From the NCBI RefSeq assembly GCF_938040765.1, contig NZ_CALIAA010000095.1, positions 1 to 10,735 of the forward strand: a stretch of 10,735 nucleotides of DNA. Reading direction: 5' to 3'. This document shows positions 1 to 6,382 of the stretch, in pieces. The notes beneath the pieces were generated by a model. The model ran no database searches. It worked only from the letters and a program-made list of their open reading frames with translations, and was not told where the DNA came from. The stretch is from an uncultured Fretibacterium sp. GTDB lineage: Bacteria > Synergistota > Synergistia > Synergistales > Aminobacteriaceae. Numbering within the stretch: position 1 is the stretch's first letter; each line of letters opens with the position of its first letter. The position numbers and the translations under genes are program-made.

Positions 1-792
1 GCAGGGCCCGACGGCACGGTCACCGTCCGGCCCGCGCTCGCGACGTGCGACCCCGCGGAGGCCGGGATCGCCGACGTGCTGTTCTTCGCCACCAAAGGCT
101 ATCAGCTCGAGGAGGCGGCCCGGGCCGCCTTTCCCCTCGTCTCGCCCTCCACCCGCGTCATCCCTCTGCTCAACGGCGTGTCGGCCGGTGAGACCCTCGA
201 ACGCATCCTGCCGCCCTGCGACCTCCTCGGCGGCTGTCTCTACATCTCCTCCCACGTCGAGTCCCCAGGGACGATCCGGCAGGTCGGAACGGTGCAGCGC
301 CTCCTGTTCGGCAACGGAAAGCTCTGCGAGGCGGAGAACCGCATACGCTACGCCGACCTGGCGCACATCCTCAGAAAAACCGGCATTCAGATCACCCTGA
401 CGGAACGCATCGACATCGAGATGTGGGCCAAATTCCTGTTCCTGTCCCCCCTGGCGGCCGTCACGACGCTTCGCCGCAGGACGATCGGGGCGGTGATCGA
501 GGACCCCGAGGGACGGACCGCCGTGATGGACCTGATCCGGGAGGCCGAGGACCTGGCCCGGTCCCTCGGCGTCGCCCTGCCGCAGAACATTGCGGACCTG
601 ACCCTGGAAAAGGCCCGCTCCTTCGCCCCCGACACCAAGACCTCCATGCAGCTCGACCAGGAGCAGGGCAAGACCACGGAGCTCGAGTTCCTGGTCGGGC
701 ACGTCTGCCGCGAAGGGCGGATCCAGAGAGTTCCGACCCCGGCCTACGACAGGTTCTACAAGGGGCTGAAGGCCATCTGCAAGGTCGGGTAG
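1..792 (+). CDS. ketopantoate reductase family protein (PanE/ApbA-like), 5' end outside window
   Basis: This frame is open from base 1, so the gene starts upstream; 263 residues are visible and the N-terminal GxGxxG nucleotide-binding loop is missing. The family reduces 2-dehydropantoate to pantoate with NADPH in the cytoplasm (pantothenate/CoA synthesis). Seen directly: DVLFFATKG (end of the Rossmann half), PLLNGVSAGE with the family's NG pair, WAKFLF carrying the conserved catalytic-type lysine, TSM, and TELEFLVGHV with the conserved glutamate, then VPTPAYDRFYKGLKAI at the C-terminus. The order and spacing match the two-domain KPR fold. Oddity: the two asparagines that follow the lysine at +4 and +8 in Escherichia coli PanE are replaced here (leucine and alanine), as happens in a large KPR-like subgroup. 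The substrate may therefore not be ketopantoate, and no gene symbol is given. The family call is firm; the exact substrate is open. A secreted ankyrin gene follows after 17 nt. Confidence 0.9.
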   Translation, partial: AGPDGTVTVRPALATCDPAEAGIADVLFFATKGYQLEEAARAAFPLVSPSTRVIPLLNGVSAGETLERILPPCDLLGGCLYISSHVESPGTIRQVGTVQRLLFGNGKLCEAENRIRYADLAHILRKTGIQITLTERIDIEMWAKFLFLSPLAAVTTLRRRTIGAVIEDPEGRTAVMDLIREAEDLARSLGVALPQNIADLTLEKARSFAPDTKTSMQLDQEQGKTTELEFLVGHVCREGRIQRVPTPAYDRFYKGLKAICKVG

Positions 793-809
793 AACGGGGG
801 CCCGCAAAG

Positions 810-1622
810 ATGAGATGTGAGAGACGTGGGGCGTTCCCTCCCATCGCCGCCTTTTTTCTTGCCGTGTCGCTCCTGACGGCGCCGTCCGCCGGGGCCGATC
901 CCCTGACGTTCTCCTGCGCAATGGGCGACGTCGAGGCGGTCCGCAGCGCCCTCGCCGGGGGAGCCGACCCCAACGCCCCCGACGAGCACGGCTGCCCTCC
1001 GCTCTGCCGCACCGTGAGCGCCGGGGTGGACGCCCCGCTCTCCATGCACCTGGAGGTGATCCGCCTGCTCGCGGACTCCGGGGCAAAGATCGACGCACCA
1101 GCCCCCGGGGGCGATACCCCCCTCCTCCTCTCCCTTTACAAGGGACGCTCCTTCACCGAGGTGACCGAGCTCCTCCTCGAGCTCGGCGCCGACCCCAACG
1201 GTCCCGGCCCGGCCGGGTTCTCCGGCGGGCTTCCCGAGGGGGAGCGCCCCCTGAACGCCGCGGCGCGGGAACCCGCCTCCGTGCGGCAACTGGAGCTTCT
1301 GCTGTCGAAGGGAGCGGACGTACGGCTGAAGGACGGAGCGGGACGCAGCCCCCTGGAGACGGCGGTCACGTCCCCTCACCCTTCCGCGGAAAAGGTACGG
1401 CTGCTCCTCGACGCCGGGGCGGACATCAACGGAACCTTCAGCCTGTGGGAGGAGGAGGGGGTCACGCCGCTCATGGCCGCAGCCGCCCTGGGCCCTCCCG
1501 ACCTCATCCGCCTGCTGCTGGACCGCGGCGCGCTGGCTGCCCTTTCGAACCGTTCGGGGCTCCGGGCGCGCGATTACGCCCTGCGCGCGGGACGGGAGGA
1601 GAACGCCGCCCTGCTGCCCTGA
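810..1622 (+). CDS. secreted ankyrin-repeat protein
   Basis: A protein of 270 residues. The ATG at 810 is chosen because it gives a clean signal peptide: a basic start (MRCERR), a hydrophobic stretch at about residues 10-24, and a likely signal peptidase I site after SAGA (residue 29). The rest is about six ankyrin repeats, seen as recurring blocks such as VIRLLADSGAKID, VTELLLELGADPN, QLELLLSKGADV, VRLLLDAGADIN and LIRLLLDRGA, several joined by GxTPL/GxSPL-type turns. The third repeat has a longer glycine/proline-rich loop (GPGPAGFSGGLPEGE). Ankyrin repeats are protein-binding scaffolds with no catalysis of their own, so the partner and role are unknown; an envelope or periplasmic location is inferred from the signal peptide. 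The Shine-Dalgarno match is poor (a G run about 8 nt upstream), so translation may depend on coupling to the KPR-like gene ending 17 nt before. A probable terminator lies 40 nt downstream. Confidence 0.88.
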   Translation: MRCERRGAFPPIAAFFLAVSLLTAPSAGADPLTFSCAMGDVEAVRSALAGGADPNAPDEHGCPPLCRTVSAGVDAPLSMHLEVIRLLADSGAKIDAPAPGGDTPLLLSLYKGRSFTEVTELLLELGADPNGPGPAGFSGGLPEGERPLNAAAREPASVRQLELLLSKGADVRLKDGAGRSPLETAVTSPHPSAEKVRLLLDAGADINGTFSLWEEEGVTPLMAAAALGPPDLIRLLLDRGALAALSNRSGLRARDYALRAGREENAALLP

Positions 1623-1662
1623 CCGTATTCCGCCCTGACTTTCTTCCAATTTAACTTTCTTC

Positions 1663-1699
1663 AACGGGGCACGGGGATGAACTCCGGCCCCCGTTTTTT
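1663..1699 (+). terminator. probable rho-independent terminator after the ankyrin gene
   Basis: The arms AACGGGG (1663-1669) and CCCCGTT (1689-1695) pair. An inner helix GGGG/CTCC closes a five-base loop (ATGAA) across a small internal loop. The 3' arm runs into a run of six T (1694-1699). This separates the KPR-like/ankyrin unit from the birA promoter. The internal loop weakens the helix, hence moderate confidence. Confidence 0.65.
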
Positions 1700-1709
1700 C
1701 TCCGCAATA

Positions 1710-1741
1710 TTGTAAACCATACATAGACTTTAAGTTTACAT
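1710..1741. promoter_or_regulatory. BirA (biotin repressor) operator
   Basis: The left half-site TTGTAAACC (1710-1718) matches the known bacterial BirA half-site exactly. The right half-site AGTTTACAT (1733-1741) matches GGTTTACAA at 7 of 9 positions. The 14-base spacer (1719-1732) lies within the range known for BirA operators. It sits directly upstream of birA and bioY, as expected for a repressor acting as a dimer of biotinyl-AMP-bound BirA. A/T-rich in a GC-rich region, it stands out clearly. The right half-site overlaps the -35 element of the promoter, so binding should block RNA polymerase. Confidence 0.9.
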
Positions 1742-1763
1742 TTATCTGTCGCCGTGCTATAGT
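1735..1763 (+). promoter_or_regulatory. sigma70-type promoter of birA-bioY
   Basis: The -35 TTTACA (1735-1740) and -10 TATAGT (1758-1763) are separated by exactly 17 bp. The -35 lies inside the right BirA half-site. Transcription should begin near 1770, giving a short leader of roughly 40 nt before the preferred birA start at 1812. Confidence 0.8.
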
Positions 1764-1811
1764 CTTTGCTCGATTCGGCGGGTGCGCATGTTCGGATATG
1801 GGGGTGCGGAG

Positions 1812-2819
1812 ATGTCGTTGAAGGACGAGGTTCTGAGGATGCTGGAGGACCACAGGGGCGAGGCCCTGTCCGGGGAATCGGTCGCGGAACGCCTCTCCGT
1901 CTCGCGGGCCTCGGTCTGGAAGGCGGTGAGGGCCCTGAGGGAAGAGGGGCACAAGATCGGAGCGTCCACGCGCAGGGGCTACCGGATGGAGCCGGACAGC
2001 GACGTCCTGTCCGAGGAGGGAATACGGGCCTGCCTCTCGGAGGGGTCCCCCGTCCGCGGCGTCGTGTGTCTCGCGTCCGTGGACTCCACCAACACCTACG
2101 CGAAGGGGTTGGCGCTCTCGGGCGGGGCGCACGGCACGCTGGTCGCCGCGGACCGGCAGACGGCGGGGCGCGGCCGGCGCGGACGTTCGTTCTTCTCGCC
2201 CCCGGGGACGGGGCTTTACATGAGCCTGATCCTGCGCCCGCTTATCGAGCTGGAGCGCTTCCAGGCCGTGACCATCGCCGCGGCGGTCGCCGTCTGCCGG
2301 ACCATCGAGTCCCTGACGTTCCGCCGCCCCCGCATCAAGTGGGTGAACGACATCTATTTGGATGGGGGCAACGGCCTGGAAGGAGCCGACGGCGAGGAGC
2401 GCAAGATCTGCGGCATCCTGACCGAGGCAGTCAGCGACGTGGAGAGCGGGACGATAGAGAGCGTCGTCGTCGGCATCGGCCTCAACGTCTCGACCCGGGA
2501 CTTCTCCCCGGACCTGGCCCGTATCGCGGGCTCCCTCCTTCCGGGAAGCGTGAGCCGGAACCGTCTGGCGGCGGGGATTGCGGAACGTCTGATGGACTGT
2601 CAGGAGCGCCTCGGCGACCCCGAACTGATCCGGGAGTACCGGGACCGTTCCCTGCTCCTGGGGCGGGAGGTCCGCTTCATGCGGGACGGGGCGGAGTGCC
2701 GCGGGCTGGCCCTGGATATCGACGCGCAGGGCTGCCTGCTCCTTCGGGAGGAGGACGGGACGGTCGTACCCCTGAGGTCCGGAGAGGTGCATCAGGTGCG
2801 CCCGGTTCGAATGCATTAA
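1812..2819 (+). CDS. birA: bifunctional biotin-[protein] ligase / biotin operon repressor BirA
   Basis: 335 residues, typical for two-function (class II) BirA. An N-terminal winged helix-turn-helix (about residues 1-58, with SVSRASVWKAVRALREEG as its recognition region and the RRGYRM wing) binds DNA. The central ligase domain shows DSTN (91-94), the biotinyl-AMP loop GRGRRGR (119-125), KWVND (176-180), KICGIL (199-204) and GIGLNV (221-226). A small SH3-like C-terminal domain runs from about 283. It makes biotinyl-AMP and transfers biotin to a lysine of biotin carboxyl carrier domains; with no acceptor available, the biotinyl-AMP form dimerises and represses. The ATG at 1812 is preferred because it follows a G-rich ribosome site (1800-1811) and fits the family's N-terminus; GTG 1782 and ATG 1788 are in frame but leave almost no leader. 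The BirA operator over its own promoter indicates autorepression. Confidence 0.95.
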   Translation: MSLKDEVLRMLEDHRGEALSGESVAERLSVSRASVWKAVRALREEGHKIGASTRRGYRMEPDSDVLSEEGIRACLSEGSPVRGVVCLASVDSTNTYAKGLALSGGAHGTLVAADRQTAGRGRRGRSFFSPPGTGLYMSLILRPLIELERFQAVTIAAAVAVCRTIESLTFRRPRIKWVNDIYLDGGNGLEGADGEERKICGILTEAVSDVESGTIESVVVGIGLNVSTRDFSPDLARIAGSLLPGSVSRNRLAAGIAERLMDCQERLGDPELIREYRDRSLLLGREVRFMRDGAECRGLALDIDAQGCLLLREEDGTVVPLRSGEVHQVRPVRMH

Positions 2820-2827
2820 AAAGGGGC

Positions 2828-2875
2828 GCCGGGGAACTTGTTCCCTGGCTGGGGGTATGGGGGCAAGGCCCCCAT
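2828..2875. repeat. two tandem hairpins between birA and bioY
   Basis: The 79-nt gap holds two strong stem-loops. Hairpin 1 (2828-2849) pairs GCCGGGGAA with TTCCCTGGC (one G-T wobble) around CTTG. Hairpin 2 (2857-2875) has perfect 8-bp arms ATGGGGGC/GCCCCCAT with loop AAG. Neither is followed by a T run, so they are not standard intrinsic terminators. They could tune bioY relative to birA (RNA stability or attenuation) or be a copy of a dispersed palindromic intergenic repeat; copy number cannot be judged from one window. Confidence 0.7.
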
Positions 2876-2898
2876 GTTGATTTGGGGAGAGATTTTAG

Positions 2899-3513
2899 AT
2901 GAGAAAAGGAAAATTTCTGAGCACGCGGGAGCTGGTCCTCTGCGCGCTCTTCTCCGCGCTGACCGCCGTGGGGGCGTACATTCGGATTCCGCTGCCCATG
3001 CTGACGCTGACGCTGCAGTTCTTCTTCACCAACCTCGCCGCCCTGCTCCTGGGGCGGAAGCTCGGTGCGTTCGCCGCGGCGGGCTATGTCCTTGCGGGGC
3101 TCGCCGGGCTGCCGATCTTCGCCGGCGGCAGCGGGGGCGTCGCCTACGTGCTGCACCCCACGTTTGGCTACCTCGTCGGCTTCATCGCCGGGGCCTGGGC
3201 CGCAGGCTTCGTCGCCGAGCGCCTGAGGCCGGGAATGAGGACCTGGATGCTCGCCGGCCTGACGAACCTGGCGGTGCTCTATGCTCTGGGGATGGCCTAC
3301 TACTACCCCATCGCCAACTATTATCTCAAGACCCCCTTCGGCGTCAAAGCCCTGTTCTATTACTGCTTCCTGCTTCCTCTCCCGGGGGACCTCATCAAGT
3401 GCTTTCTGGGCGCGGTCGTGACCGACCGGCTCAGGGCCATGCTTCCGGGCGGATTGCTCCCCTCGGCCTCAGCGGGTCGTGAAGTGTCCGACAAGGAGGA
3501 CATAGAGGGATAA
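2899..3513 (+). CDS. bioY: biotin transporter S component BioY
   Basis: A 204-residue membrane protein, close to the BioY family length, with about six hydrophobic segments. Family signatures seen: LVLCALFSALTAVGAYIRIPLP near the N-terminus, LTLQFFFTNLAALLLGRKLG (36-55), GYVLAGLAGLPIFAGG (62-77), HPTFGYLVGF (86-95), and LPGDLIKC (161-168) with its Asp and Lys. BioY binds biotin in the membrane and delivers it with the shared ECF module (EcfT plus two ATPases); no such module is in this window, so it must be encoded elsewhere or BioY works alone as reported for some species. The ATG at 2899 is supported by GGGGAG nine bases upstream. It has no BirA operator of its own and probably rides on the birA promoter, so it should fall when biotin is plentiful. 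The last ~20 residues are polar and poorly conserved in type. Its stop is only 8 bp from the stop of the convergent gene. Confidence 0.94.
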   Translation: MRKGKFLSTRELVLCALFSALTAVGAYIRIPLPMLTLTLQFFFTNLAALLLGRKLGAFAAAGYVLAGLAGLPIFAGGSGGVAYVLHPTFGYLVGFIAGAWAAGFVAERLRPGMRTWMLAGLTNLAVLYALGMAYYYPIANYYLKTPFGVKALFYYCFLLPLPGDLIKCFLGAVVTDRLRAMLPGGLLPSASAGREVSDKEDIEG

Positions 3514-3521
3514 GGGCTCGC

Positions 3522-4355
3522 TCAAGGCCCAGGCCTGCGGATCACCATGCGCTCCGCATAGCGCCCGAAGAAATGGTAGCCGGAACCGCCCTCGGCGACG
3601 ATGTCCAGCAGCTCGTCCGGGCGGGTCACCAGAACCCCGCCCAGGACGTCGACCCCTCGCTCGAAAAAGGCCTCGGGGAGCATGCTCGCCGTCGGTCCCG
3701 CCACGACGACCTGGGCGTCCGGCCGCGCCATCTCCAGCAGGCCGGACAGGGTGCCGTTGAGGACGGTCGTCCCCGTCACGACCAAAAGATCCGCCTGCGG
3801 CACCACCTCGGACGCCCGGTCGGCCGGAACGTAATGGGGCATCTCGCGCTCCTTGAGGGTCCTCGGGTCCTGCTCCAGCACCCGGAAATCGACCGACTCC
3901 GCCAAAAGGCGCTTCAGCATCGGGACCAGCGCCCCGACCACGACCGCGCAGCCGCCCCTCGGCAGCTCGACGTCGTCAAACGCATCCCTCCCCAGGGACA
4001 GCTCGTAGGGTTTCGAGGGCATCCGATCCCAGCAGGCAGCGCTCAGGGCGTTCAGGACCGCGACCCCCAGCGCCTCGCGCAGGACGTTCCCGCAGGAGAG
4101 GTCGTCCAGGAAAGCGCCGACAGGACGCCCCCTCAGTTTGCCGGACAGGGGCATCTCCCGGGCGGAGCTGGGACAGCAGACCGCCTGAGGAATCTCCTTG
4201 ATCGGCGTGAAGGAGAGCCCGCCATGTCCGTCACTGAGTTTGACCCCCGTGAAGAAAATTCCCAGCACGGCGCGTTCGACGGTCATCCCGTCCAACTCGC
4301 CGCCCAGGCGGCCCCGCACCGCCGCTACAGTATCCTTCAACAGCACGTCCGTCAC
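3522..4355 (-). CDS. DUF4213/DUF364 family protein (putative heavy-metal chelation)
   Basis: 277 residues, no signal peptide or membrane segment, so cytoplasmic. Residues ~8-95 look like the N-terminal DUF4213 domain (enolase N-terminal-like fold: GVKLSDGHGGLSFTP, then SCGNVLREALGVAVLNALS). Residues ~105-265 look like DUF364: ADLLVVTGTTVLNGTLSGLL (188-207), VVVAGPTASMLPEAFFERGVDVLGG (216-240) and GSGYHFFGRYAERMV (257-271). A published DUF364 structure (Desulfitobacterium) combined enolase-like and Rossmann-like folds and led to a proposed heavy-metal-chelation role; this is not a proven enzyme activity. As the last gene of the importer set, it may bind or release metal from the imported ligand (inference). 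The start is GTG at 4355 with GGGAGGT seven bases upstream. The 91-nt gap from the binding protein gene contains a weak hairpin (4410-4428). Confidence 0.85.
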   Translation of the reverse strand: MTDVLLKDTVAAVRGRLGGELDGMTVERAVLGIFFTGVKLSDGHGGLSFTPIKEIPQAVCCPSSAREMPLSGKLRGRPVGAFLDDLSCGNVLREALGVAVLNALSAACWDRMPSKPYELSLGRDAFDDVELPRGGCAVVVGALVPMLKRLLAESVDFRVLEQDPRTLKEREMPHYVPADRASEVVPQADLLVVTGTTVLNGTLSGLLEMARPDAQVVVAGPTASMLPEAFFERGVDVLGGVLVTRPDELLDIVAEGGSGYHFFGRYAERMVIRRPGP

Positions 4356-4446
4356 GCTATCGACCTCCCGCCGCGAAAGTTTTCAATCCCAGGATTCACG
4401 GGCAAGGCAGGGGACCGCTCAGGCCCCCGGCCGACTTTTGCCCGAA

Positions 4447-5535
4447 TCACTTTCCGTCGATGATCTCCGATATCTGCGCGTCGCTCATGTCGTACAGGAA
4501 GAAGGTGGAGTAGAATTTGCGGATCTCCTCCCTCAGGGTCGCCTCGGGCATGAGCTCAGGATAGAGCTTGTTCATCATCCACAGGATGCTTAGAGGCTGC
4601 TCCACCGTCCGACTGCCCCAACCGACGGCCACGCTAGGCATGACATAACACCTGCCGTTCTTCACGGCGGCGACCCCGCGGTAGTTGGGGTTCCCCCGCA
4701 TCTCCTCGATCTGCCTGGCGGTGTTGGCGACGATCACGTCGGGGTTCCAGAGCAACAGGTCCTCCAGGGTGTAGGTCCGCCTCTCGCCGGACGACCGCCC
4801 GTCGTCGGTGACGCTGATGCCGCCCGCCTCCCGTATCCACCATTCCGCGATGATATGGGGCTGCGTGAACCCCACGGGGTCGCCGTAGAGCACCTTCAGC
4901 CGGTCCTTCTCCGGGATGCCGGACGTCAGGGAGGCGGCCTGGGCGAGCTTTTCGTCGAAATAGGCGATGTAGGTGTCCGCCGTCTCCTTCTTGTTCAGCA
5001 CCTCGCCCATCAGGGTCACGGCCTTCTTCACGTCGTCGACGTTCTTCCACTCCAGATAGACGCAGGCGACCCCGTTCCGCTCCAGCACCTGGGCGGTCTC
5101 CTTCGTCATCGCGAAGCACACGTCGGTCCGGGCCTGGAGGATGTTCTCCAGCAGCAGCTCCCTGTTGGCGTCCTCGAACAGGGGACCATTCGCGATCTGG
5201 GGGGCAAACTGGTACTGCATCTTCCACCGGTCGGTCTTGGTGAAGTTGGCGGACATCTGGTTGTAGATCTTGCTGCCCTCGCCCATCAGCTCCACGAACG
5301 CGTTCAGGACCCCGACAGCCCCCAGGGTCCCGATGCGGTGAATCTCCGCCGGAAGCACGACGGACCGCCCCGCCATGTCGACGACCGTCCTGACGTCGGC
5401 CGACGCCGCCTCCGCGGCCAGCGCCTTCCAGGGCGAAAACACGGGGCCAGCGCCGACCGATACGGCAAGCGCCAGGCAGAAGGACAAAACCCCCAACCGC
5501 AGTACAAACTTCCTCATGTTCCTTCCGATCCTCAT
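4447..5535 (-). CDS. ABC importer substrate-binding protein 1 (FepB/BtuF-like, metal-chelate type)
   Basis: 362 residues. Signal peptide: basic start MRIGRNMRK, hydrophobic core ~10-28, probable cleavage after ALA at residue 40; there is no lipobox, so a free periplasmic protein is expected. The mature part opens with VRTVVDMAGRSVVLP (48-62) and HRIGT, the usual start of iron-siderophore/cobalamin binding proteins. The second lobe has NPDVIVAN (264-271), VAAVKNGRCYVMP (288-300), and EQPLSILWMMNKLYPEL (312-328). The ending KFYSTFFLYDMSDAQISEII is also typical of the family. It captures a ligand for permease 1/ATPase 1. ATG 5535 is preferred for its AAGGAGG site nine bases upstream, and it starts 4 nt past the ATPase 1 stop; ATG 5517 is a possible internal alternative. 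Ligand unknown: siderophore, haem, corrinoid and other metal chelates are all possible. Confidence 0.9.
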   Translation of the reverse strand: MRIGRNMRKFVLRLGVLSFCLALAVSVGAGPVFSPWKALAAEAASADVRTVVDMAGRSVVLPAEIHRIGTLGAVGVLNAFVELMGEGSKIYNQMSANFTKTDRWKMQYQFAPQIANGPLFEDANRELLLENILQARTDVCFAMTKETAQVLERNGVACVYLEWKNVDDVKKAVTLMGEVLNKKETADTYIAYFDEKLAQAASLTSGIPEKDRLKVLYGDPVGFTQPHIIAEWWIREAGGISVTDDGRSSGERRTYTLEDLLLWNPDVIVANTARQIEEMRGNPNYRGVAAVKNGRCYVMPSVAVGWGSRTVEQPLSILWMMNKLYPELMPEATLREEIRKFYSTFFLYDMSDAQISEIIDGK

Positions 5536-5539
5536 GATA

Positions 5540-6382
5540 CTACGCCTCCTTCATTTTTGCTCCCATTTTCCGCATCGTTTCCCCCGCCGGGATTCCCCCG
5601 TCGTCCAGGACGGGAACGCAGACCTTCACGTACCCGCCTCCGGCGACGGGCGCGCGGGCGACGACGGTCGGGGTGTCGTAGAGTCCGGACAGAACCGCGT
5701 CGTCGATGACCGCGTCCGGCGCCCCCTGCGCGAACACGGCGCCGTCCTTCAGCAGAAGCACCTCGTGCGCGGTGAGAAAGGCGTGGTCCGGCGAGTGGGA
5801 GGTCATCAGCACGGCGTAGCCCTGCCGGGCGAGGCCCCGTATCGTCCCAAGCGCCCGCACCTGATTGCCGAAGTCGAGGTTCGCGGTGGGCTCGTCCAGC
5901 ACCAGGAGCCGCGCCTCCTGGGCCAGAGCCCTCGCCATCAGCACCATCTGCCTCTCGCCCCCGCTCAGATGCTGAAACACGTGGCCCCTCAGGTGTCCTA
6001 TCTCCAGGCGCTCCATGGCGAGGGCCGCCTTCCGCCGGTCCTCGCGGCCTGGGGCGTTCCCGAGTCCCAGGTGCGCGACCCGCCCCATCAGCACGACCTC
6101 CTGGACCTCATACGGAAAGGTCAGGGCCGAGGACTGCGGCACGTAGGCCATCAGGCGGGCGCAGGCGCGGCGCGTCAGGGCGGACAGATCCCGCCCGTCC
6201 CAGAGGAACCGCCCCTCGTCCGGCCGCAGCAGGCCCAGCAGACAGCGGAGCAGCGTGGTCTTCCCGGTGCCGTTCGGGCCCAGCAGGCACATCACGCGCC
6301 CCGCGGGCAGGGTGAAGGATATGTCCCTCAGCACGATCCGGCCGCGATGATAACGAAAGCCGACCCCCTGCGCCTCCAGCAC
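5540..6382 (-). CDS. ABC importer ATP-binding protein 1 (FecE/BtuD-like)
   Basis: 280 residues. Complete nucleotide-binding domain: Walker A GPNGTGKT (35-42), Q-loop YVPQ (80-83), signature LSGGERQ (139-145), Walker B LLVLDEP (159-165), D-loop ANLD (167-170) and switch histidine H196 in MTSHSPDH. It powers import through permease 1. The start is GTG 6382, giving MLEAQGVGFRY, a normal family beginning, with AAGGGG eight bases upstream. It shares one base with the permease stop (TAGTG), a sign of translational coupling; GTG 6391 is the alternative. The open frame runs much further upstream over the permease, but that is a GC-rich shadow. The C-terminal ~40 residues beyond the core include YVKVCVPV, echoed in ATPase 2, and then a polar tail (MRKMGAKMKEA). 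Confidence 0.94.
   Translation of the reverse strand: MLEAQGVGFRYHRGRIVLRDISFTLPAGRVMCLLGPNGTGKTTLLRCLLGLLRPDEGRFLWDGRDLSALTRRACARLMAYVPQSSALTFPYEVQEVVLMGRVAHLGLGNAPGREDRRKAALAMERLEIGHLRGHVFQHLSGGERQMVLMARALAQEARLLVLDEPTANLDFGNQVRALGTIRGLARQGYAVLMTSHSPDHAFLTAHEVLLLKDGAVFAQGAPDAVIDDAVLSGLYDTPTVVARAPVAGGGYVKVCVPVLDDGGIPAGETMRKMGAKMKEA

Noticed and set aside
423..812. Long upstream extension of the ankyrin frame across the KPR-like gene
   Set aside because: It is an alternate frame of a GC-rich gene, of arginine/proline/glycine-rich composition; the signal peptide and ankyrin repeats begin at 810.
756..2816. 686-codon open frame on the minus strand opposite the ankyrin and birA genes
   Set aside because: Antisense to two well-supported genes, across the operator and terminator, with no recognisable motif; typical of GC-rich DNA.
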